From an uncultured Lachnospiraceae bacterium (GTDB lineage Bacteria; Bacillota; Clostridia; Lachnospirales; Lachnospiraceae), in assembly GCA_947629565.1 (NCBI GenBank), contig CANREG010000021.1, positions 1 through 45,109 of the forward strand: a stretch of 45,109 nucleotides of DNA, read 5' to 3'. The notes under the pieces are model-generated. The model saw nothing but the letters and a program-made list of their open reading frames with translations, made no database searches and was not told where the DNA came from. This document shows, one piece after another, positions 16,768 through 24,500 of this stretch. Positions within the stretch are counted from its first letter, which is position 1; every line of letters starts with the position of its first letter. The translations under genes were made by a program, and so were the position numbers.

Positions 16768-17055
16768 ATGCGAATTGGTTCATTTAATCAGATTGCCCAG
16801 GTGTATGGAAGCAAATCCGTGAAGAAGGGCTATAATTCTTCATCAGTGAATGCAGCATCTACCCTGGATCAGGTATCTTTTTCCACAACCGGAAAAGATA
16901 TGCAGATTGCAAAGAACGCATTAGCCTCTGTTCCGGATGTCAGGGAAGACAGGGTAAAGGCATTGAGAGAAAGCATTGCAAATGGTACCTATCAGGTAAG
17001 TGCAGAGAGCTTTGCAGATAAGCTCATGGCTGCATTCGAAGAGAAATCCATTTAA
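16768..17055 (+). CDS. flgM: Anti-sigma-28 factor FlgM
   Basis: 95 aa, normal FlgM length. AAGGAGGAAGG precedes the ATG. The C-terminal half carries the family pattern (DQVSFSTTGKDMQIAKNAL, then DVREDRVKALRESIANGTYQVSAESFADKLM). FlgM binds sigma-28 and keeps late flagellar genes silent until the hook-basal body is complete, when FlgM is exported. Its own sigma-28 promoter lies upstream, as in B. subtilis, and flgN follows. A long hairpin begins exactly at its stop codon. Confidence 0.93.
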   Translation: MRIGSFNQIAQVYGSKSVKKGYNSSSVNAASTLDQVSFSTTGKDMQIAKNALASVPDVREDRVKALRESIANGTYQVSAESFADKLMAAFEEKSI

Positions 17056-17084
17056 CGTCTGAAAGCATACGCTTTCGGACGTTA
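17053..17084 (+). other. Strong hairpin between flgM and flgN without T-tract
   Basis: A 14-bp stem (17053-17066 with 17071-17084, one G-U pair) closes an ATAC tetraloop, starting at the flgM stop codon. No run of T follows, so it is unlikely to be a plain terminator. It may block RNase decay, be a processing site, or reduce read-through to flgN and flgK. Confidence 0.7.
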
Positions 17085-17111
17085 AGTCGGGATATTTAAG
17101 AGGAGAATCCA

Positions 17112-17627
17112 ATGGCAAGCTTAATTGAGACATTAATTACGACTCTTAAAGAGGAGCAGGAATTATATGAAGCTCTGACGAAGGAGTCTATGGCGAAGAC
17201 GCCGACAATCGTGGCAAATGATTTGCAGCGGCTTTCGGAGGCCAATGCGAAGGAACAGCAGATAGTAGATCGAATAACAGCGGTGTCCCATAAAAGGAAC
17301 CAGACACTAAGTGAGATAGCGACTGTATCAGGCAAGGATGCGAACACGATTACTGTTTCTGAGGTCATTAAGATGATGGAGAAGCAGCCGGAGTTTCAGC
17401 ATCCTTTAATTGACCTTAAAGATAAATTGATTAGACAGGTAGAGAATCTGCGGCAGATCAATATTCACAATCAGGAACTGCTCAAGCAGTCCTTAGAGAT
17501 GACGGAATATTCCATTAATTTGCTGCAGTCTATAAATCTGGCGCCGGAGACGGCGAATTACAGCGGGGCGGAATATAGCGGTTCTACTTTGGGCAGCAGC
17601 AGACCGTCTTTTGACGCAAAGCAATAG
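17112..17627 (+). CDS. flgN: FlgN-family flagellar export chaperone
   Basis: 171 aa, helical throughout, AAGAGGAG before the ATG. The sequence (ASLIETLITTLKEEQELYEALTKES near the start, then heptad-like helices to about 150) is of the FlgN type that escorts hook-filament junction proteins FlgK and FlgL to the export gate. Assignment rests on length, helix pattern and position between flgM and flgK, since FlgN sequences diverge widely. The last 25 residues are Ser/Gly-rich and probably disordered. Confidence 0.82.
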   Translation: MASLIETLITTLKEEQELYEALTKESMAKTPTIVANDLQRLSEANAKEQQIVDRITAVSHKRNQTLSEIATVSGKDANTITVSEVIKMMEKQPEFQHPLIDLKDKLIRQVENLRQINIHNQELLKQSLEMTEYSINLLQSINLAPETANYSGAEYSGSTLGSSRPSFDAKQ

Positions 17628-17685
17628 CAGGACGTAGGGAATATGACAGGGATAGAGATATCAGACAGGTAAAGGAGGAAAACAG

Positions 17686-19551
17686 ATGGCAGGAACAATG
17701 GGTAATTTTTGGGTTGGCGTCAGCGGAATGCAGTCCGGCCAATATGCCATGAATACAACGGCGCATAATCTTACCAATGCCGGAACGGCAGGGTACTCCA
17801 GGCAGCAGGTACTCCTTTCCGACGTAGCTTACAATAAGATTGGCACTTCTACATATTCACCCAAACAGACGGGTTTAGGGACGAAGATTGCAGACGTTCG
17901 ACTGATAAGAGACCGGTTTGTGGATGTTCAGTATCGGAAGGAACTCGGAAGAGAGCAGTATTACCAGACCAAATATGATGTTGTTGCCGAAGTTCAGAAT
18001 TATTTTGGCGAGCTGGAGAGCAGTACGTTCCGGGGCAGCATGATGAATCTCTGGGAGGCGGCGCAGGAGCTGCAGAAGGTGCCGGAGAGCATCGTTACCA
18101 GAAGCTCTTATATTGCCCAAGGGGTAACCTTTATCCAGCAGGCCAATGAAATTTACCAGCAGCTTATTACGTTTCAGAAGAATGTGGATACACAGATAAC
18201 CGATCAGGTTGACAGGATCAATGAGCTGGCGCAGCAGATATATGAGTTGAATCAGCAGATATTGACGGTCGAGGCGGCGGGAATAGAGAGCGCCAACGAC
18301 TATCGGGATCAGAGAGATTCCGCTTTGGATGAATTGTCAGGGCTGATCTCCATTACTTATCATGAGAACGCCAACGGTCAGGTAGACGTCACCGCTGAAG
18401 GGCGGACATTGGTCAGCATGGACCGGGTATACAAGATGGGAACCAGAGAGGCCAGCGATACCTGCGAATACCTGATACCGATATGGGAAGATGACGGAGA
18501 TAATGTATTTAATATGCATTATGATCCCCAGAAGGATCCGAGGGTAAACCCCAATGCCAGAAAAGTCAGGGTGCCTTGCCCGGAATTGGAGACAGACACC
18601 GGCTCCCTTAAGGGATTGATCATGTCAAGAGGAGATTCCATTCCGACTTATGCGGATATTCCTATAGCGCCCGAGGCGCCGGAGAGACCGGCTCGCGCAG
18701 ATTACGCAACGGATGATGAATATAATGCGGCGCTGACGCAGTATACCCAGGATTATGAGCAGTACCGCAAGGATTACGAGGTATATGTTAAGGAAAAGGA
18801 CTTCTATAACACATATTTAGAGCCATATACCGTTAGCAATATTATTGCCCAGTTTGATCAGTTGGTGCATGGAATCGTGACAAGGCTTAATGATATTCTC
18901 TGCCCCAACAAAGAGATTACCGTTATGGATGCAGACGGTAATCCAAAGACCATCAAAGTATTAGATGAGGATAAAGCCGGTCTGGGAATGGGCGAGGGCA
19001 ACGACATACAGGGAACAGAGCTGTTTGTCCGCCGAAGCGTTGAACGGTATACGGAGCAGACCGTTACCTTAGAGGACGGAACGACGATGACCGTTCAGGT
19101 ATACAATGAGGAGAATGCGAATGATTATCTGTCCATGTATACTTTGGGCAACATAGAAGTAAATGACAAATTGATTAAGAATCCAAGCTTGCTGCCGCTG
19201 ACCAACAAGGAACAGGAATCAGTTCAGGATGTTGCAGACCGGTTGATCAAGGCATGGGAAGAGGATTTTGCTACCCTTGGACCCAACAGTCTGGTCGTCA
19301 ATGACTTCTTTGGATATTACAAGGAATTTATCGCAGATTTCGCCAATAAGGGAAAGACCTATTCCGGCATTGCGGAATCCCAGGCGCAGGCAGTGCAGGA
19401 GGTGGATAACCAGCGGCAATCGGTTGTGGGCGTATCCACAGATGAGGAGTTGAGCAACCTGATTAAATTCCAGCAGGGTTATAATGCTTCATCCAGGTAC
19501 TTTTCCGTTGTATCGGAAATGGTAGAGCACTTGATAGAAAGGTTAGGATAG
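17686..19551 (+). CDS. flgK: Hook-filament junction protein FlgK, first copy
   Basis: 621 aa, with AAAGGAGG upstream. The N-terminus (GNFWVGVSGMQSGQYAMNTT, AHNLTNAGTAGYSRQQV) and the C-terminus (VSTDEELSNLIKFQQGYNASSRYFSVVSEMVEHLIERLG) are diagnostic of FlgK/HAP1. It forms the first junction ring between hook and filament. Residues about 326-380 are an unusual acidic, Pro- and Tyr-rich insert (PIAPEAPERPARADYATD and following YxxxYxxY repeats) in the outward domain. A second flgK follows after 16 bp; their cores are alike but the middle parts are not, so this is an old duplication. Confidence 0.92.
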   Translation: MAGTMGNFWVGVSGMQSGQYAMNTTAHNLTNAGTAGYSRQQVLLSDVAYNKIGTSTYSPKQTGLGTKIADVRLIRDRFVDVQYRKELGREQYYQTKYDVVAEVQNYFGELESSTFRGSMMNLWEAAQELQKVPESIVTRSSYIAQGVTFIQQANEIYQQLITFQKNVDTQITDQVDRINELAQQIYELNQQILTVEAAGIESANDYRDQRDSALDELSGLISITYHENANGQVDVTAEGRTLVSMDRVYKMGTREASDTCEYLIPIWEDDGDNVFNMHYDPQKDPRVNPNARKVRVPCPELETDTGSLKGLIMSRGDSIPTYADIPIAPEAPERPARADYATDDEYNAALTQYTQDYEQYRKDYEVYVKEKDFYNTYLEPYTVSNIIAQFDQLVHGIVTRLNDILCPNKEITVMDADGNPKTIKVLDEDKAGLGMGEGNDIQGTELFVRRSVERYTEQTVTLEDGTTMTVQVYNEENANDYLSMYTLGNIEVNDKLIKNPSLLPLTNKEQESVQDVADRLIKAWEEDFATLGPNSLVVNDFFGYYKEFIADFANKGKTYSGIAESQAQAVQEVDNQRQSVVGVSTDEELSNLIKFQQGYNASSRYFSVVSEMVEHLIERLG

Positions 19552-19567
19552 GAAAGGAAGTGGGCGC

Positions 19568-21460
19568 ATGCCATCTACATTTTTAGGATTGAATACAGGA
19601 TTGTCAGGACTTAATTACTATCAGGCAACCCTGAACACAACAGGTCATAATATAGCCAATGCGGATACCGCAGGATATTCCAGACAGGGCGTATTGTCCC
19701 GGGCAGCGGATGCGTTGCGGTTGAATACCGCTTATGGCATGATGGGTACCGGTGTGCAGATGACTGGTATCAAGCAGTTCCGGAATGTGTACTACGACAC
19801 CAAGTACCGTTCCACAACCTCCAAGCTGAATGAATATTCCAGTATGCATGAGCAGCTTTCACAGTTAGAGGGTTATCTGAATGAGATGCAGTCAGAGACC
19901 GGTTATACGCAGCTTTTAGACCGGTTGAACTCAGCGCTTCAGGATTTGAGCCGGAGTCCTGCCGATGCGGCATACCGGGCGCAGTTTATTCAGGCGTCTA
20001 AGAATTTTTCGGATTTAATTAATGAGACGGCGGTCAATTATCAAAAGACACAGGAGGATATCAATAATGAGATTGCTATCCATGTGGATACCATTAATTC
20101 CATAGCTTCTCAGATTTATGCGCTGAATCAGCAGATTATCAATCTTGAGACAAGACATGGCAACGCCAATGACTTACGGGATCAGAGAGAACTTTTAGTT
20201 GATCAGCTTTCAGAGTTAGTCAATGTGGAAGTTATTGAGACGCCGATTATGTATGGAACCGGTGACGACGCCATAGAGTCCGGCGCTTCCCGCTATGAGG
20301 TCCGGATTTGCGGAGCGCTGCTTGTGGATGAAATGGAGTGCCGACAGCTTAAGGTGTCTGCCCGGGAAGAGAAGATTAATTTAAATGATATAGACGGACT
20401 ATATGAGGTATACTGGCAGGGAAAGAATAATACGTTAGGCGACAGGCTGAATTTTAACAACAGCAATATAACCGGAACCATTAAAGGTCTGTTTGAGGTG
20501 AGGGACGGCAATAATGAGAATGCTTTTGCCGGTACGATTGAAAGCATGGAGACCGGCACGGCAGAAGGCTCGCGGGCTACGATACGGCTGCCGCAGGGCA
20601 TTGATGTCGATAAGCTGAATCTTCCTATGGAAGGCACCATTACCCTGAATTGTAAGGAATATTATTATGAGGGATTTGAGGCTGTCTATGACGCAGATGG
20701 AAAACTGAACGGGTTCACCTTTAAGAACCTTACGGTAACAGGAGAGAACGGCAGCCGGGTTCCGGCAGAGTTCAATGCGGCGCTGGATATTGGCAAGCAG
20801 GCCATTATGGGCCAGAACATCAACTGCAAGGGAATCCCTTATTACATGGCGCAGCTCAATGAGTTTGTGAGAACCTTGTCCAAGTATATGAATGACCTTT
20901 ATACTACAGGAGCAGACGCTAACGGAGATCCGGGCATGGATTTCTATACGGCCTTAAATACCGCAACCGGCGAGGATTTTGTCCTGACCAATAATGCGAA
21001 TACCAGCACAGACAAACTGGTATCTGTCGAGTCCAATTATTATCGTCTTACGGCGCTGAACTGGACGATTAATTCCGATATTATGCTTGATCAGTCCAAG
21101 CTGGTAGTCTCCTATAAGCAGGATATTGACCGGGGAGATAAGGACGCCAAAGGGGTTTTAGAGAAGATTATATACGGTATGAATGACCAGAATATGTATG
21201 CGCAGGGTACGGTTGCTCAATTTTTACAGGCAGTTACCACTTCTTTAGCTGTGGATGTATCCAAGTTTGACGCCTTTACCACCAATATGAATGATGTGGC
21301 AACGGTAATTGATAACCAGCGGCTTTCCATATCATCCGTGGATACTAATGAAGAGGCGGCCAATCTGATTGTATTTCAGAATGGCTATAATCTGTCCAGC
21401 AAGATTATTTCCGTGATGAATGAAGTGTATGATAAGCTTATTAACCAGACGGGGGTATAA
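19568..21460 (+). CDS. flgK: Hook-filament junction protein FlgK, second copy
   Basis: 630 aa. AGGAAAGGAAG precedes the ATG. The ends are again FlgK-like (STFLGLNTGLSGLNYYQATL, GHNIANADTAGYSRQGV; VDTNEEAANLIVFQNGYNLSSKIISVMNEVYDKLI). The N-terminus of this copy is closer to the canonical FlgK pattern than the first. The two may stack as successive rings or be used for different filaments. It shares the operon with the first copy and is followed by a gap that holds a sigma-28-like promoter for flgL. Confidence 0.92.
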   Translation: MPSTFLGLNTGLSGLNYYQATLNTTGHNIANADTAGYSRQGVLSRAADALRLNTAYGMMGTGVQMTGIKQFRNVYYDTKYRSTTSKLNEYSSMHEQLSQLEGYLNEMQSETGYTQLLDRLNSALQDLSRSPADAAYRAQFIQASKNFSDLINETAVNYQKTQEDINNEIAIHVDTINSIASQIYALNQQIINLETRHGNANDLRDQRELLVDQLSELVNVEVIETPIMYGTGDDAIESGASRYEVRICGALLVDEMECRQLKVSAREEKINLNDIDGLYEVYWQGKNNTLGDRLNFNNSNITGTIKGLFEVRDGNNENAFAGTIESMETGTAEGSRATIRLPQGIDVDKLNLPMEGTITLNCKEYYYEGFEAVYDADGKLNGFTFKNLTVTGENGSRVPAEFNAALDIGKQAIMGQNINCKGIPYYMAQLNEFVRTLSKYMNDLYTTGADANGDPGMDFYTALNTATGEDFVLTNNANTSTDKLVSVESNYYRLTALNWTINSDIMLDQSKLVVSYKQDIDRGDKDAKGVLEKIIYGMNDQNMYAQGTVAQFLQAVTTSLAVDVSKFDAFTTNMNDVATVIDNQRLSISSVDTNEEAANLIVFQNGYNLSSKIISVMNEVYDKLINQTGV

Positions 21461-21468
21461 GCCGATAT
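21442..21468 (+). promoter_or_regulatory. Sigma-28-like promoter upstream of flgL
   Basis: TAAC (21442-21445), 15 bp, GCCGATAT (21461-21468). The -10 is perfect and the -35 has one mismatch. The -35 lies in the last codons of the second flgK and the flgL start is about 80 bp downstream. This would raise flgL, fliW and csrA late in assembly. Confidence 0.7.
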
Positions 21469-21549
21469 AACATATAGATGAGTTACTTTGTCCATGGAAG
21501 CGACAGGGAATAAGTGAGGTTAAAGGATTAACCGGACAGGAGAGAGATT

Positions 21550-23058
21550 ATGAGGGTGACCAATCAAATGGTAACGAGCAGTTCGTTACGAAATATGCAG
21601 AAGGCTATGCAGCGGGTCAGCGGTTTGAATCAGCAGGCCACCACAGGTAAGAAGATATCTGCACCGTCAGAGGATCCGGTAATTGCAATCCGGGCGCTGA
21701 AGTTAAGAACCACATGTGATCAGCTGACGCAGTATAAGAATAAGAATATTCAAGATGCCATAAGCTGGTTAGGAACAACCCAGACTTCCATTCAGAATAT
21801 ATATGACCGTCTGGATGACGTCTATAAATATTGCGTAGAAGGCGCCACTGATACCTTCCAGAATAAGGACAGATCTACAATTGTCAATGAACTGTTATCT
21901 CTTAAGGATCATATTTATTCTGAGGGAGGAACAACATATGCGGACAGATATCTGTTTTCCGGATATAAGACCGAGACCAATCTGCTCTTTCAGGATGAGG
22001 CGGCAAAGCAGGGATTGTCTTATCATATTAAGCAGAACATTGACCCTAAGAGCGTCGAAGTGAAGAGAGTGGTGTTAAATGAGATTGATCCCACACAACT
22101 GGATGATATTTTGAACGGAACGACTGCTTACGCAGCGCCGGAGTCAGCCAGCGTATACAGGCTGCGGTTAGCTTATGACGATTTGGATACCGCTGATGGC
22201 AATATTTCCATCAGTTATACGGATGCTACCGGTAATGAGGTAACAATCACGCCTGTCATCAAGCAGGTTGCCGATACCGATACGTATTATACAGTAGGTC
22301 CGGATGAGGTGAATTATATTCCGGAAACCGGCGAGATTATATTCGGGGAGAATATATATAACAGCGTTAAGGAATCCCAGGGAATTTCTGTAGAATATGA
22401 CAAATCCAATTTTCAGGTTGGGGACCTGCGGCCGGAGATGTATTTTGACTGTACCCAGTATAAGGAAATGCCGGACGGCACTACCAAAGAGACAGAATTT
22501 ACTCTAGATGAGGGTGGACAGCCAATCAATTATGAGGTAAACTTTAAGCAGTATGTAACAGTGAATGCAGAAGGCCGGGAAGTGATTACCCATGATATGG
22601 GCAACCGGATTGTAGATCTGGCTCATTCCGTACAGGATGTCCTGGATATTGAAAAGACAATTTCCAAGCTCAACAGTATGTTGCAGGATCCGCAGTACAT
22701 GAATAATCCGGCGGCGGTAGACCAGATTAACAAGATGTTAGAGGGCGCCGATATCGAACTGGCACAGAAGAGAGAGAATATGCAGAAGCTGTTCGGCAAT
22801 AACATATCCCATTTCCAGAACTTTAAGGAGGATGTGGGCGCGGTTCAGGCAAGAGTGGGAACGACCTATTCCAAGATGGAATTGATCAAGGTCCGTGTCA
22901 CAGAACAACTGGCGGAATTTGATGATCTGAAGTCTTCCAATGAAGATGTGGAGACGGAGGAGGTTGCCATTGAGATGTATCAGGCGGAGTTAGTTTATGA
23001 GACTTCTCTGGCGACGACAGCCAGTGTCATCCAGAAGACGCTGTTAGATTACCTGTAA
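21550..23058 (+). CDS. flgL: Hook-filament junction protein FlgL, long form
   Basis: 502 aa; FlgL is usually about 300 aa. The N-terminus (MRVTNQMVTSSSLRNMQKAM, TGKKISAPSEDPVIAIRALKL) and the C-terminus (DVETEEVAIEMYQAELVYETSLATTASVIQKTLLDYL) are those of FlgL/HAP3, a flagellin-like junction protein. The extra 200 residues (about 165-380) form a beta-rich outward domain with no family I recognise. CAGGAGAG precedes the ATG. It heads a run flgL-fliW-csrA. Confidence 0.9.
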   Translation: MRVTNQMVTSSSLRNMQKAMQRVSGLNQQATTGKKISAPSEDPVIAIRALKLRTTCDQLTQYKNKNIQDAISWLGTTQTSIQNIYDRLDDVYKYCVEGATDTFQNKDRSTIVNELLSLKDHIYSEGGTTYADRYLFSGYKTETNLLFQDEAAKQGLSYHIKQNIDPKSVEVKRVVLNEIDPTQLDDILNGTTAYAAPESASVYRLRLAYDDLDTADGNISISYTDATGNEVTITPVIKQVADTDTYYTVGPDEVNYIPETGEIIFGENIYNSVKESQGISVEYDKSNFQVGDLRPEMYFDCTQYKEMPDGTTKETEFTLDEGGQPINYEVNFKQYVTVNAEGREVITHDMGNRIVDLAHSVQDVLDIEKTISKLNSMLQDPQYMNNPAAVDQINKMLEGADIELAQKRENMQKLFGNNISHFQNFKEDVGAVQARVGTTYSKMELIKVRVTEQLAEFDDLKSSNEDVETEEVAIEMYQAELVYETSLATTASVIQKTLLDYL

Positions 23059-23113
23059 GATGAACAGCCTTTGCGCTATGCCTGTATGGGATAAAGAAGA
23101 AAGGAGAAGCTGG

Positions 23114-23578
23114 ATGTTAGCAAAGACAAAGTTTTTTGGGGAAGTAGAGTTGGATGATGATAAGGTGTTGGAGTTTCCCAACGGCATTATCGGTTTTGAG
23201 AATTTTAATAAGTTTGCCATTATGTATGATGAGGATAATGCGGAGGGAACAAGAATCAGCTGGCTGCAGTCTTTAGAAGAGCCTGCCTTGGCGCTTCCGG
23301 TTATCGATCCCCTTGCCATAACGGCGGATTATACGCCGATGATTGAGGATGAATTACTGGCTCCTTTGGGCAATACGGCAGATGAGGATTTGTTGTTTTT
23401 ATTAGCGATGACCGTTCCTTCTGATATGACGAAGGTTACAGCCAATATGAAGGCGCCGATTATAATTAATGCCGTGACCAAGAGGGGCGTGCAGCTGATT
23501 GTGGAGAACGAGGACTATCCGGTGAGATTCAATGTATATGAATCCGTTCAGAAGATGAAAGAAAGGGCGGGTGAGTAA
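23114..23578 (+). CDS. fliW: FliW flagellar assembly factor and CsrA antagonist
   Basis: 154 aa. The ATG at 23114 follows AAAGGAGAAG; the longer frame lacks a site. The family pattern is clear: [28 protein letters not shown] near the N-terminus and [20 protein letters not shown] near the C-terminus. In B. subtilis FliW binds either flagellin or CsrA; when flagellin is secreted, free FliW takes CsrA off the flagellin mRNA. The csrA gene starts 1 bp after the fliW stop, and a CsrA target lies in the flagellin leader of this window, so the whole loop is present. Confidence 0.95.
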   Translation: MLAKTKFFGEVELDDDKVLEFPNGIIGFENFNKFAIMYDEDNAEGTRISWLQSLEEPALALPVIDPLAITADYTPMIEDELLAPLGNTADEDLLFLLAMTVPSDMTKVTANMKAPIIINAVTKRGVQLIVENEDYPVRFNVYESVQKMKERAGE

Positions 23579-23579
23579 T

Positions 23580-23801
23580 ATGTTGGCATTATCCAGAAAA
23601 GCAAATGAATCGATTATTATCGGTAATGATATTGAGGTTACGATCCTTGAGATTAAAGGAGAGCAGGTAAAGATTGGCATTAATGCTCCCAAGTCGGTGC
23701 CGGTATACCGGGAAGAGGTCTACGCCCAGATTAAGGAAGCTAACAAGGAAGCGGCTTCGGATACCGTTCAGGAAAGCCTGAAGAATCTCTTCAAGAAATA
23801 A
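23580..23801 (+). CDS. csrA: CsrA/RsmA translational regulator
   Basis: 74 aa. The start at 23580 gives the conserved [20 protein letters not shown]; an in-frame GTG three codons earlier would overlap fliW and is less likely. The motif set ([31 protein letters not shown]) is complete, so it should form the usual dimer that binds two GGA motifs. Its best local target is the flagellin leader at 27636-27670. A 10-bp stem hairpin follows and separates it from the flaG promoter. Confidence 0.95.
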   Translation: MLALSRKANESIIIGNDIEVTILEIKGEQVKIGINAPKSVPVYREEVYAQIKEANKEAASDTVQESLKNLFKK

Positions 23802-23826
23802 TAGATTCAAGCATATATTTATATAG

Positions 23827-23865
23827 ACAGCAGGGAGGCAGTTTATTTATCGTCCCTGCTGTTTA
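23827..23865 (+). terminator. Probable terminator hairpin after csrA
   Basis: A perfect 10-bp stem (23827-23836 with 23853-23862) with a 16-base loop lies 25 bp after the csrA stop. Only a short TTTATGT tract follows, so termination may be partial. Transcription of flaG restarts from its own promoter downstream. Confidence 0.55.
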
Positions 23866-23965
23866 TGTCTGTATCCACATATAGGAGCGGACGGAAAAAA
23901 GCCACAAGATATAGCAACAGCAAAAAAAGTCCATAGAAATATTTGAAAATTTATGCAAAAGGGTG

Positions 23966-23993
23966 TAAAATATTAGTGCTTAATAGCCGATAC
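23966..23993 (+). promoter_or_regulatory. Sigma-28 promoter of flaG-fliD-fliS
   Basis: TAAA (23966-23969), 16 bp, GCCGATAC (23986-23993); one mismatch in the -10 and spacer one longer than consensus. The flaG start is about 58 bp downstream. Between csrA and flaG (250 bp) this and the hairpin above are the only signals I see. Confidence 0.75.
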
Positions 23994-24051
23994 AGCTATT
24001 GAAGAATATTTTTTACTATTGTTTAAATTTCACATGGAGGTGAATGTAATT

Positions 24052-24489
24052 ATGGCAATTGAAGGAATCAAGAACAATGTAATGAGCCAGCAGGTAAGCA
24101 GGGTAGAGAAACCTGCGGCGCCGGTAGAAGCAGTGGAGACGGTAGCTGCCAAAGTTGCAGCCCAGGGGTATACGCCGGTAACTGCGGCGCAGAACAGCAA
24201 CGGAAGGCGAGACGAACGGGAGGATGACAAAGAACAGGAGAATGGCAAGGATTTGAAGGAGGTATCTCCAGAGAAGGTAAAGAGCGCCATTGCAGACATT
24301 AACAAGAAGATTCGTCCGACCCATACACAGTGTGAATTCAAGTATCATGAGAAGACCAATCGGATTTCCATTACCGTGCGGGATTCTGATACAAATGAGG
24401 TGATTAAAGAGATTCCGCCGGAGAAGACTTTGGATATGATTGCAAAGACTCTGGAACTGGCAGGAATATTAGTAGATGAGAAGAGATAG
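24052..24489 (+). CDS. flaG: FlaG-family flagellar protein
   Basis: 145 aa. The ATG at 24052 is chosen because GGAGGTG lies nine bases upstream; earlier in-frame starts precede or overlap that site. The C-terminal 65 residues match FlaG (TQCEFKYHEKTNRISITVRD, IKEIPPEKTLDMIAKTLELAG). The N-terminal half is Ala-, Val- and charge-rich and probably disordered. FlaG limits filament length in some species; its mechanism is unclear. It is 11 bp before fliD, the usual order. Confidence 0.9.
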   Translation: MAIEGIKNNVMSQQVSRVEKPAAPVEAVETVAAKVAAQGYTPVTAAQNSNGRRDEREDDKEQENGKDLKEVSPEKVKSAIADINKKIRPTHTQCEFKYHEKTNRISITVRDSDTNEVIKEIPPEKTLDMIAKTLELAGILVDEKR

Positions 24490-24500
24490 GAGGGATATTC

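Noticed and set aside
22274-22286. CCGATACCGATAC inside flgL as sigma-28 -10
   Set aside because: It is coding sequence (Asp-Thr repeats), has no TAAA at the right distance, and no gene starts nearby.
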